A stretch of DNA of 64,000 nucleotides from Acinetobacter courvalinii. GTDB lineage: Bacteria; Pseudomonadota; Gammaproteobacteria; Pseudomonadales; Moraxellaceae. Of the stretch, positions 9,752 through 16,944 are shown in pieces. Every line of letters begins with the position of its first letter. The first letter of the stretch is position 1. The stretch is from NCBI RefSeq assembly GCF_014635545.1, contig NZ_BMDA01000005.1, forward strand, positions 124,001 through 188,000, written 5' to 3'. The translations under genes and the position numbers were made by a program. The notes under the pieces are model-generated. The model was not told the DNA's origin. It saw only the letters and a program-made list of their open reading frames with translations, and ran no database searches.

Positions 9752-10162
9752 ATGTCTCAAGCTTCACCGGTGTATCGCGGCAGTTGTTTATGTGATGGGA
9801 TTCATTATGAGATTCATGGCGACATTGGCGAGATCATACAGTGCCATTGCCAGCGTTGCCGTAAGGCCAATGGTACGGCCTATGCCACCAATGCGCCAAT
9901 TAGCAGTGCAGCGTTTAAAATTGTACAAGGTGAAGCGCTGGTTAAAAAGTTTGCTGCCTCTGGCGTGTACCGCTGGTTCTGTAGCGAATGTGGCTCTCCA
10001 CTGATCAGTTCACGGGATGCACAGCCTGAGCTGTATCGCTTAAGAATCGGGACGCTGGATACGCCATTACAGCAAAAACCAAGCATGCATATTTTTGCTG
10101 CATCGAAAGCAGAGTGGGACTGTATCGCTGATGATTTACCGCAATATGCTGAACGTCCTTAA
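9752..10162 (+). CDS. GFA/CENP-V-like zinc protein
   Basis: 136 aa of the glutathione-dependent formaldehyde-activating (Gfa) family, a small zinc fold. The cysteines are in GSCLCDGI, CHCQRCRK and FCSECGSPL, the standard two-zinc pattern. Family members are annotated as adding formaldehyde to glutathione, but most are uncharacterised. A flavin-reductase-like gene starts 18 nt downstream and the two are probably cotranscribed. Confidence 0.85.
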   Translation: MSQASPVYRGSCLCDGIHYEIHGDIGEIIQCHCQRCRKANGTAYATNAPISSAAFKIVQGEALVKKFAASGVYRWFCSECGSPLISSRDAQPELYRLRIGTLDTPLQQKPSMHIFAASKAEWDCIADDLPQYAERP

Positions 10163-10180
10163 ACTGGATGTAATGTTGCA

Positions 10181-10819
10181 ATGATTTTTGAAACCTCAGA
10201 TTTAGAGCCCAATGACATCTACCGACTCTTAGTCGGTGGAATTTCACCTCGGCCGATCGCCTGGATTAGCACCGTCTCTGCGGATGGCGTAGCCAATATT
10301 GCACCTTATTCATTTTTTAATGTGGCCAGCTGTAATCCACCTATTTTATGGTATTCACAGGTCAATCCCAGAAATGGGCAGGATAAAGATACGATTCGTA
10401 ATCTGATGGATACCCGAGAGTGCGTGGTGCATATCGTGAATTCACAATTGCTGGAACAGATGAATTTATCCTGTGCTTTATTGCCTGCAATGCAAAGTGA
10501 ATTTGAGTTTGCCGGGATTGAGTCCGAACCCAGTCATTCAGTTGCCGCGTTATCTGTCAAACATGCACCGATTCATTATGAATGTCAGTTAAGGGAAGTG
10601 TTGCAACTGAGTACGCTACCATCGGGTGGTACGGTGGCTTTGCTGGATGTGAAAGCAATCTATGTCGATGACCGACTCTGGGATGGACAGATGATTGACC
10701 AGCAACAACTGGATAGTGTCGGGAAAATGGGAGGCGATTTTTATAGTTTAAGCACCGATTTACGAAAACTTGCCCGACCTGTTGTCACAGCAGCAGATGA
10801 GCCAAAAAAAGGCGGTTAA
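10181..10819 (+). CDS. Flavin reductase-like FMN-binding protein
   Basis: 212 aa of the split-barrel flavin reductase family. The FMN-binding segment reads LVGGISPRPIAWISTVSADG, with IAPYSFFNVASCNPP after it. The C-terminal GGDFYSLSTDLRKLARP is common in this subgroup, which uses FMN to reduce flavins or unknown substrates. The stop codon lies in the loop of the terminator that follows. Confidence 0.85.
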   Translation: MIFETSDLEPNDIYRLLVGGISPRPIAWISTVSADGVANIAPYSFFNVASCNPPILWYSQVNPRNGQDKDTIRNLMDTRECVVHIVNSQLLEQMNLSCALLPAMQSEFEFAGIESEPSHSVAALSVKHAPIHYECQLREVLQLSTLPSGGTVALLDVKAIYVDDRLWDGQMIDQQQLDSVGKMGGDFYSLSTDLRKLARPVVTAADEPKKGG

Positions 10820-10834
10820 TGACCGCCTTTTTTT
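10804..10834. terminator. Bidirectional rho-independent terminator
   Basis: GGCGGT at 10811-10816 and ACCGCC at 10822-10827 flank a TAATG loop, with A7 before and T7 after. It can serve the flavin reductase gene (+) and the convergent TetR gene (-). The plus-strand stop codon is inside the loop. Confidence 0.9.
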
Positions 10835-10872
10835 GCAGATAAAACCTGATTTTCCAGGTTTAGATCTTTTTG

Positions 10873-11502
10873 TTATTTTGAATCCTTACTTTTCATATTG
10901 GTACGGGCATCCCAGCCACGCATAATCTCGGTTACGGCATGGTTCAGTACAGTGCCTGATACCCCGTCCCGTGCTTGTACGGATAGGCCGAGTAAAAAAC
11001 AATATAAACTTGTTGCGTAAGCACAGACATCCGTATCGACTGCTAATTCACCTGCATCTACAGCACGTTGAACACATTGTGTAAATCTTTCGCGAGTTTT
11101 CAGGCGATGCTGGGTTAAATATTGTTGAATATGGATATTTTCGGGGGAACAGGTCGCGGTTGAAAGGACCAATAAGCAGCCTTTGGGATGACTGGACTCA
11201 GTTTGCATTTTTGCTGACTGGCGTAGAGTGCGTTCAATCGCTTCTCTGGGTGCAAGATTTTCATCGCAGAGGCTTTGAGTCACCTGACCATGCGTTGCGA
11301 TGTAATGCTCAATTACTTCTCGAAACAACGCTTCTTTTGAGCCAAAGGCTGCATAGAAACTTGGTGCCTTAATTCCACCGGCAATGTTGGATTTCAATAA
11401 AGAGAGTGAAGTCGAATCATAGCCATATTCCCAAAATAAAAGCATCGCTTGTTCAATCGCCTGATTACGATCAAAGGTACGTGGCCGGCCCATTTGCGCC
11501 AT
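10873..11502 (-). CDS. TetR-family transcriptional regulator
   Basis: 209 aa. The N-terminal helix-turn-helix covers roughly residues 8-55: GRPRTFDRNQAIEQAMLLFW, then SLSLLKSNIAGGIKAPSFYA and the recognition-helix end AFGSKEALF. The C-terminal ligand domain is of the TetR_C type. It is transcribed away from the SDR gene, with a perfect palindrome and a half-site between them. It very likely represses the SDR gene and itself. Confidence 0.92.
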   Translation of the reverse strand: MAQMGRPRTFDRNQAIEQAMLLFWEYGYDSTSLSLLKSNIAGGIKAPSFYAAFGSKEALFREVIEHYIATHGQVTQSLCDENLAPREAIERTLRQSAKMQTESSHPKGCLLVLSTATCSPENIHIQQYLTQHRLKTRERFTQCVQRAVDAGELAVDTDVCAYATSLYCFLLGLSVQARDGVSGTVLNHAVTEIMRGWDARTNMKSKDSK

Positions 11503-11536
11503 TAAGAACTCCTCTTACTCATGAGATCTATACTAG

Positions 11537-11544
11537 TCGATACA
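11537..11544. promoter_or_regulatory. Extra half-operator for the TetR protein
   Basis: TCGATACA here repeats one arm of the palindrome at 11581-11596. It lies 35 nt upstream of the tetR start, on the side expected to control tetR itself. Confidence 0.5.
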
Positions 11545-11551
11545 AAAGTCA

Positions 11552-11580
11552 TTGACAAGGTTGAAAGGTCGACTTACATT
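11552..11580 (+). promoter_or_regulatory. Predicted promoter of the SDR gene
   Basis: TTGACA at 11552-11557 is a perfect -35. A 17-nt spacer leads to TACATT at 11575-11580 as -10 (4 of 6 matches). The operator palindrome begins at the next base. Confidence 0.65.
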
Positions 11581-11596
11581 TGTATCGATCGATACA
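11581..11596. promoter_or_regulatory. 16-bp palindromic operator, probable TetR-family site
   Basis: TGTATCGATCGATACA is a perfect palindrome directly abutting the -10 element of the SDR promoter. A bound repressor would cover the transcription start. Confidence 0.75.
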
Positions 11597-11707
11597 TATA
11601 TTGGGATTTAGAATCGACACTTAATAGGTTTAGATCATTGTGAATAGCTATTCATGCGCCTATCCACCGCTGAATCTCCGTGTTAAGCCTAAAACAGGAA
11701 TTTCATT

Positions 11708-12448
11708 ATGAAGGTACTTACAGGTAAAGTTGCTTTGGTTACGGGAGGAAGTCGGGGTATTGGCGCTGCGATTGCCCGAAGCTTAGCCGCACAAGGTGCA
11801 GATGTGGCAATCACTTATCATCGTGCAAAAGATCAGGCACTAGCAGTTGTCGAGCAGATTCAGGCCTTAGACCAGCGTGCAGAAATGATTGTGGCCGATG
11901 CCGCTGATGCAGCACAGGTCATTGCTGCGGTGGATCTTACGGTGGAACAGTTTGGTCGCCTAGATATTTTAGTCAACAATGCAGGTAACTTCTTGGTCGG
12001 AGAAATTGATCAGCTCACACTTGAGGATTATGACCGCACCATGTCGGTTAACTTGCGAGCAGTGTTTGCAGCGACCATGCAGGCGAGCAAATATCTGCCT
12101 GAGGGTGGGCGTGTTATTTCGATTGGGAGTTGCCTGGCTCCAAGAGCAGGACGAAGTGGCATCAGTTTATATGCCGCCAGTAAAGCTGCCTTGGTTGGGT
12201 TAACCAAGGGAGTAGCACGTGATCTTGGCAAGCGCAATATTACGGTCAACCTGATTCATCCCGGCCCGACAGATACGGATATGAATCCTGCAGATGATCC
12301 ACGTGCCGATGCGACGCGGGCGAGCTTGGCAATAGCAGATTATGGTCGTCCTGAGGATATTGCTGCCACTGTGCTGCATTTAGCTGGTGAAGGGGGGCGC
12401 TATATTACAGGCGCAGAGATCGCAGTAGATGGCGGTTATAACGCTTAA
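11708..12448 (+). CDS. SDR-family NAD(P)-dependent oxidoreductase
   Basis: A 246-aa classical short-chain dehydrogenase. The cofactor motif is TGGSRGIG (T12-G19), NNAG lies at 90-93, and the catalytic residues are S141, Y155 and K159 (YAASK). The C-terminal AVDGGYNA is typical of the 3-oxoacyl-ACP-reductase-like subgroup. The gene is divergent from its probable TetR repressor, an arrangement common for inducible detoxification or redox enzymes. The substrate is unknown. Confidence 0.9.
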   Translation: MKVLTGKVALVTGGSRGIGAAIARSLAAQGADVAITYHRAKDQALAVVEQIQALDQRAEMIVADAADAAQVIAAVDLTVEQFGRLDILVNNAGNFLVGEIDQLTLEDYDRTMSVNLRAVFAATMQASKYLPEGGRVISIGSCLAPRAGRSGISLYAASKAALVGLTKGVARDLGKRNITVNLIHPGPTDTDMNPADDPRADATRASLAIADYGRPEDIAATVLHLAGEGGRYITGAEIAVDGGYNA

Positions 12449-12493
12449 AAACATAATTAGAAAAAGATCGTGATTGAGTACAGGCAAAAAAAA

Positions 12494-12517
12494 AGGAGGT
12501 TGAACACCTCCTTTTTA
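12494..12517. terminator. Bidirectional terminator between the SDR and HopJ-like genes
   Basis: AGGAGGT at 12494-12500 and ACCTCCT at 12506-12512 flank TGAAC. A long A-run precedes and a T-run follows, suiting both convergent genes. Confidence 0.88.
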
Positions 12518-12850
12518 TTATTTGGCAGTTAAAGCCTTACCGTCGAACTTGACCCCATCCCAGCCATGTTGCATAAACTGACGGATATTCTGGTGGTCAG
12601 TGGCTTCAGGGGTTGCCAACACAGAGGCATAATGTTCTGCGAATAAACTGAGCGTGTCGGCCTGATTTAAGCCTTCAATTTGTGCAAAGCTGAGCACTTT
12701 GGCACTGCCTTGGTTTTCAGTCGCAGCATTGGATTGCGCGCCGTTCTGGAATGCAGTCGGGGTATGCTGATAACGAGCTTCGATAAATGCCAATACATCC
12801 GCAAACTTTGCCGAGCCATCTTTCAGTTGTGCCAATAAGCTTTGAGCCAT
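12518..12850 (-). CDS. HopJ-family small protein
   Basis: 110 aa from MAQSLLAQLKDGSAKFADVL. The segment FADVLAFIEARYQHTPTAF and the later GWDGVKFDG match the HopJ type III effector family as annotated in many non-pathogens. Outside plant pathogens its role is unknown and no type III secretion genes are nearby. I prefer the ATG at 12850. A longer in-frame start at 12889 adds 13 residues unlike family members. Confidence 0.75.
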   Translation of the reverse strand: MAQSLLAQLKDGSAKFADVLAFIEARYQHTPTAFQNGAQSNAATENQGSAKVLSFAQIEGLNQADTLSLFAEHYASVLATPEATDHQNIRQFMQHGWDGVKFDGKALTAK

Positions 12851-12988
12851 TTCAAAATTCCATGTTGATTGAATCAATAGCAGCATCATAACATTGAAAA
12901 TGCAGAAGAGAAGATGATCGAACTCTGAACTGGACGTTGCTGTATGCGCAGTTTATGCTCAAAGCAGTCATTAATCTGTTGAATAATA

Positions 12989-13846
12989 ATGCATAAACAC
13001 CAGTTTAAATTGCCCCTGCATAAGCCATTGTTGCGCTTTCTTGCTCCAATTTTAAGTTGCCGTTTCCTATTGCAGCTGCGCCGTATGATCATGCGCATAA
13101 TGCCGTTTATGCCTTTGCAGAGTCGGGTCAGCAATATTGTGTATTTGTCATGGCTGGTGGATGTTGAACAGGTACGTCAGCGCTATCCGAAATATGTACC
13201 CCTATGGGAAAAACATGGAAAAACCATTTTTACCATTTTGACCTATCAGCATCATCATTTTGGCTTTGCTTTTCTTGGCCCTTTACGGACATTTATACCT
13301 TCACCTCGACAAAGTAACTGGCGTTTTTATCTGGATGAATCCTATCCCAAGACCGTGATTTTTGAGCAGGTGGTGGTTGATCAGGCACTGTATGTGATGG
13401 GTGGACGTCTTGCCAGTGATGTGATGCCAGCACAATATGCTTCGCTGTTTCAACATCAAATGGATGAGCAACAGCAGCGTATTCACACCGAAATTAAGGT
13501 TGATGAGGATTATTCCCTGATCAGTGATGTGCAGCTCACCAAGGAAAAGCAGTTACCGGCCGCATGGCAAACGTTATTTTCTTCATGGGATGAAGCTGTT
13601 CGATTTTTGGTTGATCAAGACCATGCATGGGCAGAATGGGCCGATCAACCAGCCCGAATCTCACAAGGGAAGATCCGGATGCCATTTCAGTTCCAGCAGA
13701 TTGAGGCCGCCAAAATTTGTTCGTTACAAGTTCCGCGAATATTGCAGCAATGGGGTTTAAGCGCTGATACAGAAGCCTTTGCTGTGGTGGTCCCTGACTT
13801 AGATTTTTATGTGGTTGGGGAAAAATTTTTAACTGGCACTGGCTAA
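12989..13846 (+). CDS. DUF2071-like protein
   Basis: 285 aa. The central part, VSNIVYLSWLVDVEQVRQRY followed by a block on fitting 'FTILTYQHHHFGFAFLGPL', resembles DUF2071 (YqjF-like) proteins, which share the acetoacetate-decarboxylase-like fold. No catalytic residue can be assigned. The basic N-terminal 40 residues are unusual and no ribosome site precedes ATG 12989, so a downstream start is possible. It is divergent from the HopJ-like gene. Confidence 0.6.
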   Translation: MHKHQFKLPLHKPLLRFLAPILSCRFLLQLRRMIMRIMPFMPLQSRVSNIVYLSWLVDVEQVRQRYPKYVPLWEKHGKTIFTILTYQHHHFGFAFLGPLRTFIPSPRQSNWRFYLDESYPKTVIFEQVVVDQALYVMGGRLASDVMPAQYASLFQHQMDEQQQRIHTEIKVDEDYSLISDVQLTKEKQLPAAWQTLFSSWDEAVRFLVDQDHAWAEWADQPARISQGKIRMPFQFQQIEAAKICSLQVPRILQQWGLSADTEAFAVVVPDLDFYVVGEKFLTGTG

Positions 13847-13927
13847 ACTGTGGATAACTCGATGTTTATACACAGTGCGATTCTGCTTAAAAACAGCGGT
13901 TGAGTTGCCTAAAAAATATGTTATTTT

Positions 13928-14025
13928 AGAGCAAAGGAGATGGCATTCCTCCTATTACAAACCGCCAGAATGGCTAATGATGCCTACGTTACCCTGAACA
14001 GGGGACGTAGGTTCGTGCGTGCTCT
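13928..14025 (+). ncRNA. Fluoride riboswitch (crcB motif)
   Basis: The aptamer core starts GGAGATGGCATTCCTCC at 13936 and continues through ACAAACCGCC to GGCTAATGATGCCTAC ending at 13988, the consensus blocks of the crcB RNA. CCTACGT at 13983-13989 pairs with ACGTAGG at 14005-14011 around a CCCTG/CAGGG inner stem. AGAGC at 13928-13932 and GCTCT at 14021-14025 can close the whole domain. It lies 102 nt upstream of crcB. Fluoride binding should turn on the downstream genes. No clear terminator U-run follows, so control may act on translation. Confidence 0.93.
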
Positions 14026-14048
14026 GTTCCCATTTTTGGAGTTCGCCC

Positions 14049-14123
14049 ATGAAACATCTTCAGAATAATCTTTACAAATCCATGTCTTATCATTCTTTCG
14101 CTCCAACCTTGTTCTTGGGGTAA
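14049..14123 (+). CDS. Short leader ORF (24 aa) between the fluoride riboswitch and crcB
   Basis: ATG 14049 is preceded by GGAG at 14038-14041 (7-nt spacing). The ORF ends with TAA at 14121-14123, 3 nt before the crcB ATG. The peptide begins MKHLQNNLYKSMSYHS and has no recognisable family. Its own good ribosome site and tight junction suggest translation coupled to crcB; whether the peptide itself matters is unknown. Confidence 0.5.
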   Translation: MKHLQNNLYKSMSYHSFAPTLFLG

Positions 14124-14126
14124 ATC

Positions 14127-14507
14127 ATGTACTATCCATTACTTTCAATCGCTTTAGGCTCGGTATTAGGTGCTTGGTTACGCTGGTTTTTGGGCTTAAA
14201 ACTCAATCCTATATTCCCGACTATTCCTTTGGGAACAGTGACTGTTAATTTTGTCGGTGGCTTTATTATTGGTTTTGCCATTTCATATTTTTCTCAAAGC
14301 TCATTGAGTCCCAATTACAAGCTGTTTGTGATTACAGGTTTTTGTGGCGCGCTTACGACATTTTCGACTTTTTCTGCCGAGATCATTGCCTTATTGCAAA
14401 GTGGTAAATTGGGCTATGCCTGTGCCGCGATCATGATTCATGTGCTTGGATCGCTATTGTTTACGATTTTAGGTATGAGCCTGCATCAATGGCTCAGTGC
14501 TGCATAG
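14127..14507 (+). CDS. crcB: Fluoride channel CrcB/Fluc
   Basis: A 126-aa four-helix membrane protein that exports fluoride as a dual-topology dimer. Family blocks are GSVLGAWLRWFLG, GTVTVNFVGGFIIGF and the central GFCGALTTFSTFSAE, which includes the Na+-binding and Phe-box region. GGGG at 14117-14120 precedes the ATG. The fluoride riboswitch upstream and the DUF190 gene 16 nt downstream support the call. Confidence 0.96.
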   Translation: MYYPLLSIALGSVLGAWLRWFLGLKLNPIFPTIPLGTVTVNFVGGFIIGFAISYFSQSSLSPNYKLFVITGFCGALTTFSTFSAEIIALLQSGKLGYACAAIMIHVLGSLLFTILGMSLHQWLSAA

Positions 14508-14523
14508 TTGGGGAGTCATTGTA

Positions 14524-14853
14524 ATGCATGGATTTTTAATCAGCTTTTATACCGCGCAAAATCGTTCCTATCAGGGACAGCCGATCAGCGAGTGGTTGCT
14601 GACTGTGGCAAAACAGATGAATTTAGGTGGCGCGACGGTCTTGGCGGGATTGGAAGGTGTTGATCATCAAGGTCTATTTCATTCGGCCAGTTTCTTTGAA
14701 TTGGCGGATCGACCGGTACAGATTCAATTTGCGGTTACAGAAGAGCAGGCGACCGAGTTATTGAGCTATCTCAATGCTAAAGAGATTTCACTGTTCTATG
14801 TGAAAACACCGATTGAGTTCGGGGTGGTGGGACAGCAAAAGACAGACTCCTAA
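14524..14853 (+). CDS. DUF190 family protein
   Basis: 109 aa. The N-terminal HGFLISFYTAQNRSYQGQPI and following GATVLAGLEGVDHQG match DUF190, a PII-like (ferredoxin-fold) family often next to crcB. A GGGGAG site at 14511-14516 precedes ATG 14524. Its place in the riboswitch-controlled operon suggests a role in fluoride stress. The biochemical role is not known. Confidence 0.88.
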   Translation: MHGFLISFYTAQNRSYQGQPISEWLLTVAKQMNLGGATVLAGLEGVDHQGLFHSASFFELADRPVQIQFAVTEEQATELLSYLNAKEISLFYVKTPIEFGVVGQQKTDS

Positions 14854-14870
14854 AGCTGGAATCAAGACAT

Positions 14871-14913
14871 AAAAAAAGAAGTCTAAGTGGAGGAGAGTTA
14901 ACCTTAGACTTCT
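14871..14913 (-). terminator. rpmE2 terminator
   Basis: AGAAGTCTAAG at 14877-14887 and CTTAGACTTCT at 14903-14913 form an 11-bp stem. On the minus strand a T7 run follows. Confidence 0.88.
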
Positions 14914-14950
14914 AATGCTTTCAGCTTAATGGGTGAAACTTAAATTAAAA

Positions 14951-15205
14951 TTAAGCTTTGCGGTTAAAACGTGCAAAGCGTTTATTAAAGCTTGCAACAC
15001 GACCTTCATTGCTGGCCTGACGTTGCTCACCGGTATAAAACGGATGGGACGCACTTGAAATATCCAGGGTCACGTAGGGATAAACTTTGCCTTGATATTC
15101 CTTGGTCTGTTTGGTTTGCAGGGTACTGCCAATTAAAAAGTAGGCATCTGCATTGGTATCGTGGAATAAGACTTGTTGATAAGCAGGGTGGATATCTTTA
15201 CGCAT
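14951..15205 (-). CDS. rpmE2: Ribosomal protein L31 type B
   Basis: 84 aa beginning [20 protein letters not shown], the L31 type B (YkgM) sequence. It lacks the CxxC zinc site of zinc-binding L31, so it can replace that protein in zinc-poor cells and free zinc. [10 protein letters not shown] is the conserved core. A Zur-box-like palindrome lies 24 nt upstream of the start codon, as expected for a zinc-repressed paralogue. Confidence 0.96.
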   Translation of the reverse strand: MRKDIHPAYQQVLFHDTNADAYFLIGSTLQTKQTKEYQGKVYPYVTLDISSASHPFYTGEQRQASNEGRVASFNKRFARFNRKA

Positions 15206-15229
15206 GTTGAATGACTCCTATTGTTAATA

Positions 15230-15249
15230 GAAATGTTATAACATAACAA
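15230..15249. promoter_or_regulatory. Probable Zur box upstream of rpmE2
   Basis: GAAATGTTATAACATAACAA contains the perfect palindrome ATGTTATAACAT and follows the first half of the gamma-proteobacterial Zur consensus, which begins GAAATGTTATA. It sits in the rpmE2 promoter region. Confidence 0.78.
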
Positions 15250-15310
15250 TATATGAAGTCAATTCATGTCTTTTCAAGTCAGTTGTATATAAATTGATTA
15301 AAGTAGATAG

Positions 15311-15340
15311 CCTTCTGACTTGTTGCAACAAATCAGAAGG
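15311..15340 (-). terminator. Long inverted repeat after the ABC1 kinase gene
   Basis: CCTTCTGA-C-TTGTTG pairs with CAACAA-A-TCAGAAGG, a 30-bp inverted repeat with one mismatch. The stop of the ABC1 gene is 12 bp away. No T-run follows on the minus strand, so it may stabilise the mRNA end rather than terminate alone. Confidence 0.5.
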
Positions 15341-15351
15341 TAACAGACAGA

Positions 15352-16644
15352 TTAATTTGGCACTAATTCTTCAAATAAATCATTGAGATTGTCATGTACT
15401 TTGAGATGAATCAGGTTCCAGTAATGTCCGGAAATGGTTCGGTTGACCATAAGCGTATCTGGTGAAGGTTTAAACACATCCCAGTATTTCAGCGATTTTT
15501 TCACCAGTAACATACCGTCATGATGTGATGAGTTTTCGGCAAAATCATAATTGGTGGTTAGTGGACGCAATAGAATTTCAATCCATTGGGTATACAGCTC
15601 GGTTGGGAACTTGTGTTTTTCGGCAATGGAATGCAGTTCTGCCAGTAAGTCTTCAACTTGGGCAATATTTTCCTGACGCGCCGCATTCACCAGCGCCTTA
15701 AAGTGCTGAACGATTTCAGGCGATAAGGTTTTGACGCTGCCGTAGTCGTAAATAATCACACTGCCATCTTCACGAAAAGCAAAATTGCCCGGATGTGGGT
15801 CACAGTGGAAGCGTTTTAAGAAAAACATTTCCTGTCCCAAGGCACGGATCAGGCGGCGTCCAATCTGATTGCGAGTCTCGACTGACCATGTACTTGCGGT
15901 TTCGATGGATTCACCCTGTTCCAGACTCAGGGTCAGGACGCGACGAGAGGAATAGTCTTTATAAACGGCTGGAATAATCACCTGAGAATCAAGCTTTTCA
16001 TGGAAGGTTTTAAAGACTTCCAGATTTTGTGCCTCGATTTCATAATTCAATTCGGCTGAAAGACTGTCCTGAATTTCTTGAAACAGTTGATCTTGCAGTT
16101 TCTTGTCGATTTTTAAGACGCCCATCAATCGTAAAGCCAGACGCACTTGTTTTAAGTCGCTTTCACAGGCCTGATCGACACCCGGATACTGCACCTTGAC
16201 TACAACGGCTTGCCCATTTGGCAATACTGCACGATGCACTTGTCCGATTGACGCGGCAGCAAAAGGTTCTGTTTCAAAAGAGCTAAAAATCTGCTTTAAC
16301 GGTTTGCCGAGTTCTTTTTCAACCTGTTGCTGAATCGCGGAAAAAGGCATTGCAGGGGCCTGACGTTGCAGCTTGGCAATGGCCTTAGCGACTTCTGGTG
16401 GAAAAATATCCTTATATTGCGAGGCGATTTGCCCGACCTTCATCACCGCGCCTTTCATTTCTCCGAGGGTATCGGCAATCTGTAAACCGATGTCCTGAAA
16501 CAGCTGGCTACGTGCTGCATTTTTCTGTTCTTCATCGGCGGTAAAATTGCGGATCGAATTCGCTACGCTTTTACTGGCAATACTTGCGGTCATACCAGCC
16601 AGTTTGAGAAAACGCTTACTGGGAGAGCTTGCATGTTTTGCCAT
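15352..16644 (-). CDS. ABC1/UbiB-family atypical kinase
   Basis: 430 aa of the AarF/UbiB/COQ8 family. It carries the diagnostic MKGAVMKVGQIAS (KxGQ), the A-rich loop EPFAAASIGQVHRA in place of a Gly-rich loop, VVVKVQYPG with the ATP-binding lysine, and FHCDPHPGNFAF with YDYGS as catalytic and metal motifs. The family supports ubiquinone and lipid metabolism. This protein lacks obvious C-terminal membrane helices seen in UbiB and is not near ubiE/ubiJ, so it is probably a paralogue. A 'serine/threonine kinase' role is not implied. Confidence 0.88.
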   Translation of the reverse strand: MAKHASSPSKRFLKLAGMTASIASKSVANSIRNFTADEEQKNAARSQLFQDIGLQIADTLGEMKGAVMKVGQIASQYKDIFPPEVAKAIAKLQRQAPAMPFSAIQQQVEKELGKPLKQIFSSFETEPFAAASIGQVHRAVLPNGQAVVVKVQYPGVDQACESDLKQVRLALRLMGVLKIDKKLQDQLFQEIQDSLSAELNYEIEAQNLEVFKTFHEKLDSQVIIPAVYKDYSSRRVLTLSLEQGESIETASTWSVETRNQIGRRLIRALGQEMFFLKRFHCDPHPGNFAFREDGSVIIYDYGSVKTLSPEIVQHFKALVNAARQENIAQVEDLLAELHSIAEKHKFPTELYTQWIEILLRPLTTNYDFAENSSHHDGMLLVKKSLKYWDVFKPSPDTLMVNRTISGHYWNLIHLKVHDNLNDLFEELVPN

Positions 16645-16944
16645 CAGGACTTGACCTCATACGATCTAGTTTTAAAGTGATGCCTTGATCATAGGTGACA
16701 AAACTTAAATTGCCTATAACAAAATGTTAAGTGATGTAAGCATGTATAAGCGAGCTGTTATCCGTACTTTAACTGGGTGAAGGTGATAGGGGCTAAGCAA
16801 AGCGTTTTATCAGGTTGTCACCTGCATATCTACTTGCCGTATTCTGCCTATGAATAAAAAAAATATTTAAAATCAGGACAGGCCAAGTCAAATTCGGGGG
16901 GCATCCATGCCCCGAGTATTGCTTGATTGGATGAAGACGATTCG
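16645..16944. other. 300-bp intergenic region between abeM and the ABC1 kinase gene
   Basis: Both flanking genes are on the minus strand. GGGGCA at 16899-16904 and TGCCCC at 16909-16914 form a GC-rich hairpin just past the abeM stop; it has no T-run. No gene is seen. Confidence 0.5.

Noticed and set aside
12518..12850. Type III secretion effector
   Set aside because: The HopJ name is a family label; no secretion genes are present and the gene looks housekeeping.
16899..16914. GC-rich hairpin as abeM terminator
   Set aside because: The stem is good but no T-run follows on the minus strand, so it is only mentioned in the intergenic entry.
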